Origin: Leptidea sinapis
Taxonomy: Eukaryota > Arthropoda > Insecta > Lepidoptera > Pieridae
Reading direction: 5' to 3'
Assembly: GCF_905404315.1 (NCBI RefSeq)
Contig: NC_066309.1
Coordinates: forward strand, 1,984,001 to 2,048,000
Length of the DNA: 64,000 bases
Shown: piece after piece, positions 1 to 10,804 of the stretch
How positions within the stretch are numbered: the first letter of the stretch is position 1
How the letters are laid out: every line of letters starts with the position of its first letter
Notes under the pieces: generated by a model
Told to the model about the DNA's origin: nothing
The model's database searches: none
What the model saw: the letters and a program-made list of their open reading frames with translations, nothing else
Translations under genes and position numbers: made by a program

Positions 1-84
1 TAATATTTACAGAGCAAGATTTAAAACCCAATCTAAAAATGCTATAAAAATACATCATAATGGTTGAATAAAATAATAAATCAT

Positions 85-340
85 TTAATGAGCGTACGGA
101 TCACCTGATGTTAAGCAACCACTGCCGTACCACCGTTACCCATGTCGTATCGCCCCGGCAACACCGCACAAGTAAGCTCATTCCACAGCTTTGTTCTACG
201 TGGAAGAAAGTTCCTCGAAAACCGCACTGTGTAGGAACACTATACATCCAGATGGTATCCTACTTAGTGCGTCGTCGTGCAAAGATGGAATTCAACGGCA
301 GGAATCAGGCGAAACTGTCTTTCGGAACACTCCCCATGGG
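85..340 (-). mobile_element. LINE 3'-end fragment (repeat family A)
   Basis: Read on the minus strand this matches the copy at 28080-28275: a stretch encoding the tail of a non-LTR reverse transcriptase (F-F-H-V-G-T-T-x-L-W-N-E-L-P), then the shared 3' end 'accaggtgacccgtacg'. The copy is internally deleted and its coding part has decayed. Seven copies of family A occur in this window. Confidence 0.6.
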
Positions 341-825
341 AAATGCGGTAGAAAACACAAAGTGAAACGATGTCTCCTCGCAACGCCAAGTGATCTAGCC
401 ATTCACAGAGCATTGAGTCCCCGACAATTCAAGCAGTTCTGCGTTGCACGCAGTCAAATGGTTCGAGCTGATACTGGGGTACGCCTGCATAGATGACACT
501 AATAGTCGGTATGTGGCTGGACATTCGCTTTGTAGAACGCTAAAATGTGGTCCACCTTGATGTATGGCCGTACTCTGTTTATGACGCCCAGCTTCTTCGA
601 TTGCCACCCAAATGAACACGAAAGACCCAGTATTCAGATACTATACGAGGCTTTACGGGAAGTGTTGTCGAAGAGCGGTGATACGACGATTCGGAAGTTT
701 TTTTTAGTTGTAAACGTGCAAACTTGAGTCTTTTAGGGGTTAAATTGGACACTGTTGGAAAATCTAGAGGAACGGTTATATTTCCTCTGTAGGACTTTGC
801 AGTTCGGATCCTTTATGCCGAGGCC
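341..825. other. No gene seen
   Basis: Short ORFs only, with no recognisable domain. The right side may be decayed upstream sequence of the mariner fragment that follows, but I cannot align it. Confidence 0.4.
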
Positions 826-1170
826 GCAACCGAATTACATTCAACTTACCATTGCGACCTCAAACCGATTGAGAAAATCTGGAGCCTTGTAAAATGAAAA
901 ATGGCGGATAAGAACGTGGCTCAAGATCCAAAAGAAATTGTAAAATTAACTGAAGAGGCCTTTGAGTCTATTACGGCGGAAGATTGGACAGCTCAGTGCA
1001 CACATGTCGAACATTTAGAGGAGGAATATAAAAAATGACGGCCTTATGGATGAAGAGATGGACCGAATAATTATATCTACGACTAGTGATACTGAAACAG
1101 AATCTGATTCTGTTTCTATCCACTCTTCAGACAGTTTTTGGCACCCATTGACCGCTGATCACAATTATTC
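826..1170 (+). pseudogene. Tc1/mariner-superfamily transposase, C-terminal fragment
   Basis: Translation gives HCDLKPIEKIWSLVK, then an in-frame stop (TGA), then an acidic helical tail containing EEAFESITAEDW and HVEHLEEEY. In IS630/Tc1/mariner transposases the D-L-N/K-P-I-E-x-x-W block surrounds the last acidic catalytic residue. After a further frameshift in an A run the reading continues as NDGLMDEEMDRIII and an Asp/Ser-rich end, as expected for a C-terminus. The N-terminal DNA-binding part and first catalytic Asp are not visible. This is a dead 3' remnant; the exact mariner lineage is not decided. Confidence 0.7.
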
Positions 1171-1311
1171 AATAAAACTGTGAATAAAATTGGAATGCTT
1201 TTCTTTACCATATTTTCTCATCTTTTCCCTATAAGTAGGTAGAACACCGCTTATATAAGTAAATAAAAATATACTTTTTACATAACAGTACTATAGTACT
1301 AAATATAGGTA

Positions 1312-1857
1312 ACTGGGCATTTTTATCAAATTGTCTACCAACCCACCCATGGGATGACCCATGCAATAAGTCCAAATAACTAACGTTATTATGACTCTGT
1401 AAGTGTCGTGTTATTAATAATAATAATAAAGCCTTCTTTACAGTTAACAAAACAAAAATTTACTTACTAGCTAATACACATACTATAAAACATTTTAAAT
1501 AATTAACTTATCTTACATAACTATATTAGTAACTTAATTCGTGTTATTATTAAATAGTTTCAAATGACTAAAGTTTTCTTTTTAAAGTTATAAAAGCCGA
1601 CGATTTTTGGTCACGACCGTTACCTAAAACAGGGGACAGTACCTACTGGGAAACGTAGGATGCCACATTTCTGAGTTGAATTTTGTTACTTTGTTTTAAG
1701 TTTCTCACCTAACAACATAGTAAAAAAGGAAACTTTAGTCATTTGAAACTATTTAATAATAACACGACACTTACAGAGTCATTAACGTTAGTTATTTGGA
1801 CTTATTGCATGGGTCATCCCATGAGTGGGTTGGTGGACATTTTAATAAAAATGCCCA
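1312..1857. repeat. Large nested inverted repeat (foldback-type element)
   Basis: The arm at about 1313-1416 is the near-perfect reverse complement of 1757-1857, including the palindromic GGGATGACCCATGCAATAAG segment. A second arm, 1540-1578, matches 1729-1767 inverted. On the right the two arms are contiguous. On the left they are separated by about 120 bp that begins and ends with 'cgtgttatta', consistent with a later insertion or duplication. There is no coding capacity, so it is probably a non-autonomous DNA element. Confidence 0.75.
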
Positions 1858-2445
1858 AATATACTTTTGACTTATCAGAATATTATACATGTTTCACTAA
1901 TCTGAACTTTTGTTATAAGTAAGGGCTTAAGTAATGCAATTACAGCCTATCTCAAAATGTATTTATTTCTTAATATAATTTAAGAGCTTATAGTGTTTCA
2001 TCGAAGTATGCAGGAAATAGTATTATTTGATAAATTACATATGCTAAATGTAAAATATGTAAATTTTCTGGGGGACTTCTTTCATGAAAAGGACTATACG
2101 CCATTTCACGTCCGATCGAGTTAAGACCCAGTGCAATAAAAAGATTTTCGATTTTTTTAGTAATACTGTAGTTTAAAGTTAACCTGTTCATTCAATTGAA
2201 CGAAATATATTTCCTCTAAAGAGGTGTCAGGCACAGAGTACTTATAGATATTGTCAAATTCAGACGTCACTTGTCAGTCCGTTGACCTTCCATGCATTTA
2301 AATTTTAATTTAATCTTTGGTTCATGCTTGTTGTTGCGTTTGCCTGTTTTATAAATATTAAATTGTAAACCAAAAGCCTCGTTAGATTAATAGTGTTCTG
2401 TGAACAAAGCTCTAGCTCTACTAACTTTAATTGGAATTAATTAAA
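1858..2445. other. Upstream flank and probable 5' UTR of the THAP gene
   Basis: AT-rich with no coding ORF or repeat that I recognise. The promoter and 5' UTR of the THAP gene must lie here, but I cannot place a TATA box or initiator with confidence. Confidence 0.4.
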
Positions 2446-4233
2446 ATGTCCGCTACACAATGTTCTATACAGGGCTGCAAAACTTCAATATTTAATAAAG
2501 AACCTGGTATTTCTTTGCACTCGTAAGTTCCAAAAACATATTTAACTATGTATTCATAAAATGTATCCACTCTATGCTTCTTAATAAAATTCTAGTTGCC
2601 CTACATCTAATGACATGCGAAATAAGTGGCTGCACACATTGAAAAACAAATGTACTTACCTGGATTGGTTAAAGAGTAAAATATGTTCTAAGCATTTTCA
2701 CCGTAAATATATTGAAGCCAATGGTAGATTAAAGGCAAATGCAATACCGACGATTTTTAATGTTATTCCTGCCAAAAAGCCCTTTCAGAAGGTAAGTTAT
2801 TCTAGATTTGTAATCAAGTTGCTATTGAGTTGACTTTAGTTTTTATTTTAATAGAAATAGGGTACAGCAGGCAATATGTGTTTTAACTATTAAGGCTTCT
2901 GGGGACTAATTTTGAGCTGAGGTTAGATTGTGAGGCACTTGGCAACTTTTGTGAATAATGCTGTTACCAAGTGTCAATACTAAGTTGAGTTGAGAAAAGT
3001 GAATAGTATAGTAGGTACTTCTGTTAACACTTTCCAAAGTGATTCAGTCTAAAACATTAATAAGTTTTTGAATTTTTCTAATCAATACAAAGTAGTGTAT
3101 TTGTTATCATAAGTACTACAACCTAGAACCAAATATTTTAGCTTCTAAATGAAAGCAAAGTTAAATGAGAAGTATTGGCAAAATCTCATTGCCACACTTT
3201 TAAATCAACATTTAAAGTTTCATTCATGAGCAAGATACCTATTGCCTTCCTCACCATAGTTTAGGAAACTTACCCCATAACACATTATTTTTGGGTTTTC
3301 AGAGTTGCAGTTTTTTTATTATCAATGGGAATTATACCATAAGTCCACAAATTAAGAGTTGGCATAATATTCTTTACAATAAGATCCAATGGGCATTATA
3401 ATTGTAACAGTTAGACTTTTTACTTCTAATATAGGAAGATGTATATAAAGCATGTTTTTTTCCTGGGTTACATTAATTTAAAAAAAAGCACTATTGGGTG
3501 ATTTATAGAATTTAAAGATATTTTGTAGGATTGGTGATAGAACCATTGACTCACTGCTGTGCCATCCTCTTCCTTAAAATTATTGTGTTTTTAGTTTTAT
3601 ATGTACATTCATTTGATGCTTTATAAGGTTGGCAATGTTTGTGAATTCATATCCATCCAACATATATGTATGCTCATTTGTCCTTCACTTTCATAAAAAA
3701 ATATTGTCAAGCTCCTATTTTATGAGCATTACTATTTTACCCTCTATTAATAAATACTTACCAATCTCTTGACTGTAATTCCAAATATGTGTGTATAATA
3801 TTGATGGTTCCAAAATATCACATTTTTTTTTCAGTTTGTTAGTACAAGTAAAAAGATTGAAAAAGGACTTAGTAATATGGCACCATCTGAGCTTATTTCT
3901 GATATAAGAATTTCACTAAGAAAGCTAAAAGAACCAAATAATTTAGATGAAATGGTGACAGACAACTTGCAATGGAAAAATGAATCTTCTCAAGAAGGAA
4001 AATTATGGCTTATAATAAAGAAACAGGAGAAGCTAATAGCCACATTGTCAGAACAATTAGCTAAAAGTAAAAATTCTGAAGCTTTGAGGAACAATAGTCA
4101 AGAAAATATCATGATTGATAAAAATGATCAAACCACTGAAGCACATAAAATATATACTATAAAGTGTTTGCAAGAAAAACTGGCAACACTTGAAGAGCAA
4201 ATTGAGATTTTAACAGCAGTAGAATCAAGATAA
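2446..4233 (+). CDS. THAP domain-containing protein (three exons)
   Basis: Exons 2446-2522, 2596-2791 and 3835-4233 join to a 223-aa protein. Both introns (73 and 1043 nt) have gtaag donors and polypyrimidine-ag acceptors, and phases match across both junctions. Residues 1-80 form a THAP domain, a C2CH zinc-dependent DNA-binding fold: C6, C11, C56 and H59 are the ligand pattern, with P28, W37, F60 and the AxPTIF-type motif at 75-80 (NAIPTIF). The rest (about 92-223) is Lys/Glu-rich, and its end (CLQEKLATLEEQIEILTAVESR) is predicted coiled coil, so the protein probably binds DNA as a dimer in the nucleus. The start ATG lies in the context taaaATGTC. THAP proteins are often transcription regulators, and some derive from P-element transposases; no transposase domain is present here. 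It converges on PIF1. The orthologue is not recognised. Confidence 0.88.
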
Positions 4234-4252
4234 GACCTCTTAATGTGATTGA

Positions 4253-4258
4253 AATAAA
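4253..4258 (+). terminator. Polyadenylation signal of the THAP gene
   Basis: AATAAA 20 nt after the stop codon, followed by a T-rich stretch (gattttgttttc). Confidence 0.6.
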
Positions 4259-4261
4259 ACA

Positions 4262-5140
4262 AATTATTTAACTATGATTTTGTTTTCACTTATAACTAAA
4301 ATTCCTTATCAGTCTTTTTATTACAATAATAGCGTAGATTGAACACAATAAATAGGCAGTATAAAATTGAGACTCGGTCTATAAATTATTGCTGAATGTA
4401 ATATTGAAAATATATGTATTTAAGTTAATACAAAGGAAACATAATTTAAATTTATAGTGCAAAAATAAGTAGAGACCTTTTTTTTTTCAATTTACACAAT
4501 TAAATTTTCTATACAAACATACATCCAGTATTCATATATAGTCTATACATTTATATATTATAAATTAATAAATTTACTACAAGACAACCTTATTGGATGT
4601 AGTTTATCATAGTATACAGCATACAATTTCAAACTCAAGATCTATTATATATCTCAATACCAGCCATAATAAGTATTTAATTAAACTTACACCAATACAA
4701 TATCCTTATTATCATTTAGCTACTTGGTATATTCCTGATAATATCCAGCTGATGATTTTGGTTCTTTGAACTAAGTAAAATATTTGCACAAAATAGTGTT
4801 GAATTCATTTACCATAACAGAGAATTTTAACAAAATTTCAATTTCGGTGTCAGGAAAATAATTTAGAATTTTGTTTACATAATTTTCTCAAAATCTACAT
4901 TAATTTAGTTGGTACATTTGGACAAGACAAAGTCCAAATGACTAATGAAATTCTATTTGCAACTGTTAATTAACTAATGCTAACACAATCTTGCCATCAA
5001 ACGTTAATGTTTGGCAAGTACAATTTGTTTAGATTTATCTTTGTATACTGTTTAATTCAAAGAAATCCAAATGTTCAGCCCAGATGGGAATGAGAACCAT
5101 CTGTTGTATCAGTCAGTGAAATGTTTTATTTTATCAAAAA
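4262..5140. other. Convergent intergenic region
   Basis: Space between the 3' ends of the THAP gene and PIF1. AT-rich, with no ORF or recognised repeat. It must contain the PIF1 3' end; a minus-strand AATAAA is present at 5125-5130, close to the stop. Confidence 0.5.
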
Positions 5141-7555
5141 CTATTTTATGCTCATGTGCTTCTTTAAAATTTCCCTAAGCTTCACTTTCTTATTAGTTTT
5201 ATCAGCTAATGGTCTTCCGAGCGGAACAATTTCCATCTGTTGTATCCTTCGTCTAAACTTCTGATAAAACTCTAGAACTTTAGAATCCGCCCAAACATGA
5301 CGAGCATCAAAATCCAGGACTCTAAGTGTATCTAAACTTTGTGCTCTGCTTAGTGCCACATAGGCTTGGCCTGCTTCAAATATCTTTGAAAGAGACATTT
5401 CAACACAATCCAATGTTAGACCCTGAGATTTATGGATAGAAAACGCCCATGCTAAGTTTAATGGAACTTGTTTTCTACACAAAAGTGATCCATTAGAGTT
5501 TTTGACATACCAGCGCTCTGTTCTAGCTGTATACTCTTTTTTGTTTTTAAACCTTACAACTGGAAAGCCTTCTTCGAACTTTACAACAACTCCTCTTGCT
5601 CCATTGACTAAGCCTGCATTTACATTAATGTTTTTCAGCAACATAACTTGAGCACCTATTTTCAATACTAATTTAGCCGGTGCTATTGTCTGTATGTCTA
5701 GAACAGTTGTTGCATTGTCACTGTCCTGTGCTGAATATATTTTCTGCTCACTATTCAATTCACTTAGCTTTGAAACATTTATCATTTTAGAATCATTTGT
5801 ATGTGAACACAACCTTGTAGCTAGAATACCATCACTCTCAATTTTCTGTGATGCTGTTTTTACTAGCCTATCACTTATTTCCTTTGTAACACGTCCTATT
5901 CTTATGCTATTGAGAATTGATATAAATTCTTGGTCTGTTTGCCTGTGTACTTCTTTTAGTTCATAACATAGATCAATACATTTTTCCCAACAAGATGTTT
6001 GAAAGCAGAACCTTTTTTCCCCTTTATTTTTGTCTACCACTGGAGGCAGTTGTAAAAAATCTCCACACAGTATTAATTGTATACCTCCAAAGGGTTTATC
6101 AGTTCGTCTTATATATCTTGCCACTGCTTCTAGTTTCTGAGAACAAAATCACAATATAATGTTTTTTCTATTAAACACATCATTTATTTTATGACTTTAA
6201 AAATCAGGTTTTGCTGTTCCTGTGACACAGTACCAAATCTACTATATATAAAACAGTGCCTTACAATATGTTTATCTACTTAAATAGTAATAGAAAAGGT
6301 GTAAATGAAATTTTACCTCAAAATATGCCCCATCAACCATAGAAATTTCATCAATAATGAGATGTTTACATTTTCTCCATTTCTGTGCTACTAAAGGCAA
6401 TTTCAAAGCTTTTTGACATAAGTGTTCTATAGAGCCACTACCATCTCCAATACCAGCAAATGCATGTAGAGTTGTTCCACCTGTAACAAACAGATTCATT
6501 ATTCTTACAATGTAACTTACACAGTTTTTACCAATATTTAGAATGGCCTTTCAGGGTGAATCTCACATGTTGCAACTGGTTTTACATCCAGAGATCAACA
6601 AGATTATTATTTCCGTCTTTCGCTCTGTAAGATTTATTATGAAATCCTACTACTTTACTGACAAAAATTTCAAATGACAACAATGACTTTTAGCTCAGAA
6701 AGGTAGTAAATTAATTAGTATTCTGCTTAATTATTTTACAAAAAATGAATGTTAATAAATAGATAATTGTAGCTTAAATAAAATTACATTTATACCTATA
6801 TGGCATGAAGCAACTCCAGTCGAAGCAGTTGGCATAGTCACATCAGGAGGCAATGCTGCTACTATTCTTTTTAGCAAAAAACTTTTTCCAGTGCCAGCAG
6901 ATCCAGTAAAAAAAATATTTTTGCCACTTAAACAAGCTTCTAATACTCTTTGTTGTTCTTGATTTAGGGAACTTGTAGTTGTTAGGGGTGATGGTGAATA
7001 TAACTTTTTCGGTGCTGGTCCTCTAACAGCCTCTTCAAGTTTTCGCTTTTTAGTAGGTGGTGACGGTGTTGTAGCTGTAGCCTTACTAACTTTGCATTTT
7101 GCTTTAGTTAAATCTGCTATTGTCACAGGACTTATTTCTTCAAATGCTTGTGCTTTTCCACTTAATAACTTTGCCCTAATTGTTTGTTTTGATGGTGTAG
7201 TGTTAAGATGCTTATCTTTATCACCAGTCATCTTTACGAAAATTGTGCGTAAAAAGGAGACTAGATTTGTCGGCGGTGCATTTGATATAAACACCGTGCA
7301 ACCGACTTCTTGAAATTTAATACTAGCTTTACCCTCTGCCATGAACTTTTTAAATACATTTATGCCTTTTAGGGCTAACCTTGTGGCCTGTTGCTTGTCG
7401 CTACTAATCTCCATATACATTTCTTTAAATTCATTGCGTATTAATCGTAATGAAGCAGTCTTAAGTGATAATTTTCTACTTATGGAACCTTGCGGAGTCA
7501 TCCACTCAACAGTGGCTGTACATGACAAAAATGTTTCTCCACTTCCAGAATCCAT
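5141..7555 (-). CDS. PIF1: ATP-dependent 5'-3' DNA helicase PIF1 (three exons)
   Basis: Exons 7555-6796, 6480-6317 and 6136-5141 give 639 aa, about the size of animal PIF1. The introns are 315 and 180 nt with GT-AG ends and matching phases. The N-terminal domain ends with the conserved EEISPVTIAD. A basic NLS-like stretch KKRKLEE follows (about 169-175). The SF1B helicase core contains Walker A GSAGTGKS (218-225), TASTGVASCHIG, GGTTLHAFAGIG, Walker B LIIDEISMV (294-302), GGIQLILCGDFLQLPPV, GAQVMLLKN, LVNGARGVV, SIHKSQGLTLD and YVALSRAQSL. PIF1 unwinds G-quadruplexes and forked DNA in nucleus and mitochondria. The ATG at 7555 was chosen because the frame extends upstream only to a TTG. No key residue is missing. 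It is a cellular PIF1, not a Helitron helicase: no Rep domain is nearby and introns are present. Confidence 0.96.
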
Positions 7556-8480
7556 ATTTATGATAAATATATTCTTACTGCTCCTTACCAATAAATAATA
7601 TTCAAAATTGACATAGTTTATATTATTTCATGATTTTTGACGATTACAAATGATTAACAACTAAATAAAAAGTATAAATATTAAATAGTAGTGTTTACGT
7701 TTACGAGCCGTTAGGTACGTTTATTCCGAATGCCGATTGCCGCCAGCCGTAACTTCAATGTCAGTGTCAAACACTCTGGGCACGGGTACTTTAAGCTCAC
7801 CTTGGCTTACTTACCTGCCAAAAATCACAAAGTACCGACTACTGACCATCGGACTCAAAGAGTAAAACAATACTTAGGTAAATCGGACAATACTATCAGG
7901 ACCAAGAAAAACAGGACTGATAACATCATTGACAAGCCCTGTGTTTCACGTGACTACATATAAATGTTGTCAGTTTCATCGAGAGGTATAAGATATTATT
8001 TTTAGCTACTGCCTCGTCTGGGAATAGTAGGTATTACTTACCAGTGATAAGTGTTTTTTTTATATCTTCAATTAACGCAGAATACGCAACTTAGACTGAG
8101 TCAATTTGGTTTTGAGTACATCCGTAGTGTTGGGATTCTGACCCCCACCCCAGTCATTTCATCACAATAACCGAACCGAATAGTCAGGGCTAGCAGGGTG
8201 AAGGGTGGCCAGGAGCTGGGGGTCGTTTTATAGTGCTCATACTCGCCACAATGGGGATGGTGAGCGCAGAAAGTAACAGTCTAAATTCGAAAATCGCGAA
8301 ATTTTTACACCGCTATCATATAAATACTAAATTTCAATAATAAATATAAAAATGTAAGATAAACAAACACTATTAGTAACAGTTGACGGATGTAATAATA
8401 TGTCGGGAAAAAGTATTGCATATATTATATTTAAATTCTAAAAATTCCTTAAGTTGTAGGTAGCTAATATTTTTTTATGG
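7556..8480. other. PIF1 upstream region
   Basis: Contains the 5' flank of PIF1. A somewhat GC-richer patch at 8120-8280 has no coding match that I recognise. No repeat was assigned. Confidence 0.4.
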
Positions 8481-8482
8481 AA

Positions 8483-8522
8483 GAGGATGACAAACGAGGG
8501 TACGGATCACCTAATGTTATGT
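8483..8522 (-). mobile_element. Repeat family A, short 3' tip
   Basis: The segment 'gacaaacgagggtacggatcacctaatgtta' is the minus-strand 3' terminus seen in full at 28098-28135. Only the last ~40 bp survive. Confidence 0.5.
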
Positions 8523-8689
8523 GGTTTTACACATAAAATACAGCATGATTCTAGCAAACTTAATTAGAAGTTCCAATATTACGTCTTTTAGTAGCAAACG
8601 GTAAAAAAGCCGCGTAAATGTCTACTTTAGTGATTATTTTTATCGGGAAAATTTATTTTACTCGTGTTTCAAGTCTTGTAATCAGTAAT

Positions 8690-8835
8690 ATCCTTATTCC
8701 TATGTTATAAATGCGAAAGTGAGTTCATTTGTTTGTTACGCTTTACACCGTAACTTGAGTTAACCGATCATCATGAAGTTTTGCACATAGTTCCCGATGC
8801 ATTTTAGGTCGGACAAACATATAACGAATGATGGA
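8690..8835 (+). mobile_element. Helitron-type 5'-end fragment
   Basis: The words 'ttataaatgcgaaagtgagt' and 'tgtttgttacgctttacacc' match the 5' part of the complete element at 45296-45664. No CTAG-type 3' end follows, so it is truncated. Confidence 0.5.
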
Positions 8836-10150
8836 GTAATAAATCTATTGAAGGAATGAGAACCATTTCCAAGATTCTCCGAATGTTGTAAAATAAATTT
8901 AGGATGATTTCTGAACTCAAATATGGCAAACGGGCAATTTTATGTTTTCAATAATATGGTTATCTTTTCCAAGGTTTTCAGGGTTGTTGAGAACGAATTT
9001 GGTAGTTATAGGTTTTAAAATCCAAGATGGCCCTCGCGCAACGTTGTGAATTCACTAATATGCATATTACCTAATACCTAAGTTATACCTGTCGTTTCCA
9101 AGGTTTGGGATGTGTAGATAACGAATATAGAAACATTTTTGAAATCCAAGATGACCGCCAAGTAAAATTATCACATACATGGATTCTTGGGTGATGAATA
9201 TCGATTTCAGGAATTATTAAATTTTTATCTTATAGGTATCATACATACATGCGTAGGTGCCAATATTTAGTTCCGTACGTCCGAGTTAAATTCCGGAACC
9301 AATAATTTTGAAGCAAAAAAAACAAAAATAAATTTGAGGTAATTCATATGAGTAATTCAAGCGAGCTATTGATATATTTTATTTTTGTTTTGTTATTGGC
9401 TTATATAAACTAGAAAAACTTATATTCATTGAAATCTTTCACACTATGTGTCATTTTTGTAACAAGAGCTACGGAGGGAGGGACGAGTTACGCATATAAT
9501 ACGATGTCGTGGATAAAAGATTTTTTAAATAATAAAGTCAAGAATGACATACAATAAAATTAAAATCTAACCTACATCGAGAATTTTTTGCCCATTTGCT
9601 TTCACAGTAAAACTACACGTATCAATGATCTTAGCATGTTGGATTGGAGGTTCAAGATTTTGCATACTTATTAGCTTAGAGTTATAACGCTTAGAACGTG
9701 AGTAGGTCCAAGCGAAATGAAGCAGTTTCAATGTGGTCGTTTATGACCACATACGTTTCCCGCCGCGTCAGTGTCATTCTGTCAACTTCCAGGATAATCG
9801 AGAACCTTGGATACGATATCCATATTGTTGAAATCAGAATTTTGCACGGCAGCCATCTTGTGTTTCAAAAATTATCCCAAATTCGATCTCTGCGCCCTAG
9901 AAAACCTCGGATATAGCTGGGAACGGCGCCCCTATCGTCTCGCTTTTTCGTATCATTGAGTTTAAAAAAACTATTCTAAAGAACCTTTTTACTTACACTT
10001 CAAAAATTGTTTTGTTTATTCGTTCTTATTACATATAATCTAGTATTGATTACAATTTACTGATTTAGGGAAATGTCTATTCACTTGCAACATTATTTAG
10101 CTGTCTGTGTGCGTGTTGCGAAGTACGTGACGCTCACGCACACATTATAC
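8836..10150. other. No gene seen
   Basis: AT-rich and non-coding. Short phrases such as 'aaatccaagatggccctcgc' and 'aatccaagatgaccgcca' recur at 9023 and 9152, suggesting an old internally repeated element. Confidence 0.35.
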
Positions 10151-10336
10151 TAGCGGCACGCTATGATGGCCGTTTTGACATATTATAACAGTGATGTGAA
10201 ATGTCAATTTATGCTCGAAAATTGACAATTGACAATAAAGAACAGTAATTTGCTCCTTGAATGTAATTATTAATTATTACGAAACTTCAAAACGGCGAGT
10301 GGACAAACGTCAAAACGGCCATCATAGCGCGCCGTA
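10151..10336. mobile_element. MITE with ~28-bp terminal inverted repeats
   Basis: The left end (TAGCGGCACGCTATGATGG then ccgttttgac) and right end (gtcaaaacggccatcatagc then gcgccgta) are inverted copies with one indel and one mismatch. The total is about 186 bp with no ORF. TA at both edges is consistent with a TA target duplication. Confidence 0.75.
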
Positions 10337-10800
10337 CGTATAAGTTACTTCTATATTGACAGGAACTATAAATGAAACTATCGTTCTGAGCGTTATTATT
10401 CTATGCTTATTAGTTAATATGACTATTATGAATTATAATTAGAGCCACAAAACATGAATCATTGTACTTAAAATTGTTTCATGAGACCGAAGTCTAGTCG
10501 AGCTCTGTTCTTGTCTGTTATTAATTTCTCTTCTAATGAAGGCGTTGTTTTTTTTATAGTTTAATCATGCAATCAGTCGAGAGACTATGAACAGATGTGC
10601 TCTGAGATTATTGGCAATCAGAGTAATTTCCTCATTAGGAATTCCTCTACATTTAATCATGGCTACCTAGTATATGCCGTCTTTTCAGCCTGCGCATTGC
10701 CTCAGGAAGAGTTAATTGCACAGCAAGTTGGTTTAGGTGGGCCATCAGTTTGTTTTTGTACTTAATTTTGGTGTTCCTTATTTCCTCTTTTACTGTGTTG
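10337..10800. other. No gene seen
   Basis: Non-coding, with no recognised repeat. Confidence 0.35.
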
Positions 10801-10804
10801 ATAT

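Noticed and set aside
5141..7555. Helitron helicase instead of a cellular gene
   Set aside because: It has a PIF1-specific N-terminal domain, two introns and normal PIF1 length, and no Rep/HUH domain or CTAG terminus is nearby.
7730..7963. 77-codon plus-strand ORF upstream of PIF1
   Set aside because: No domain or splice context, and unremarkable codon content; probably chance.
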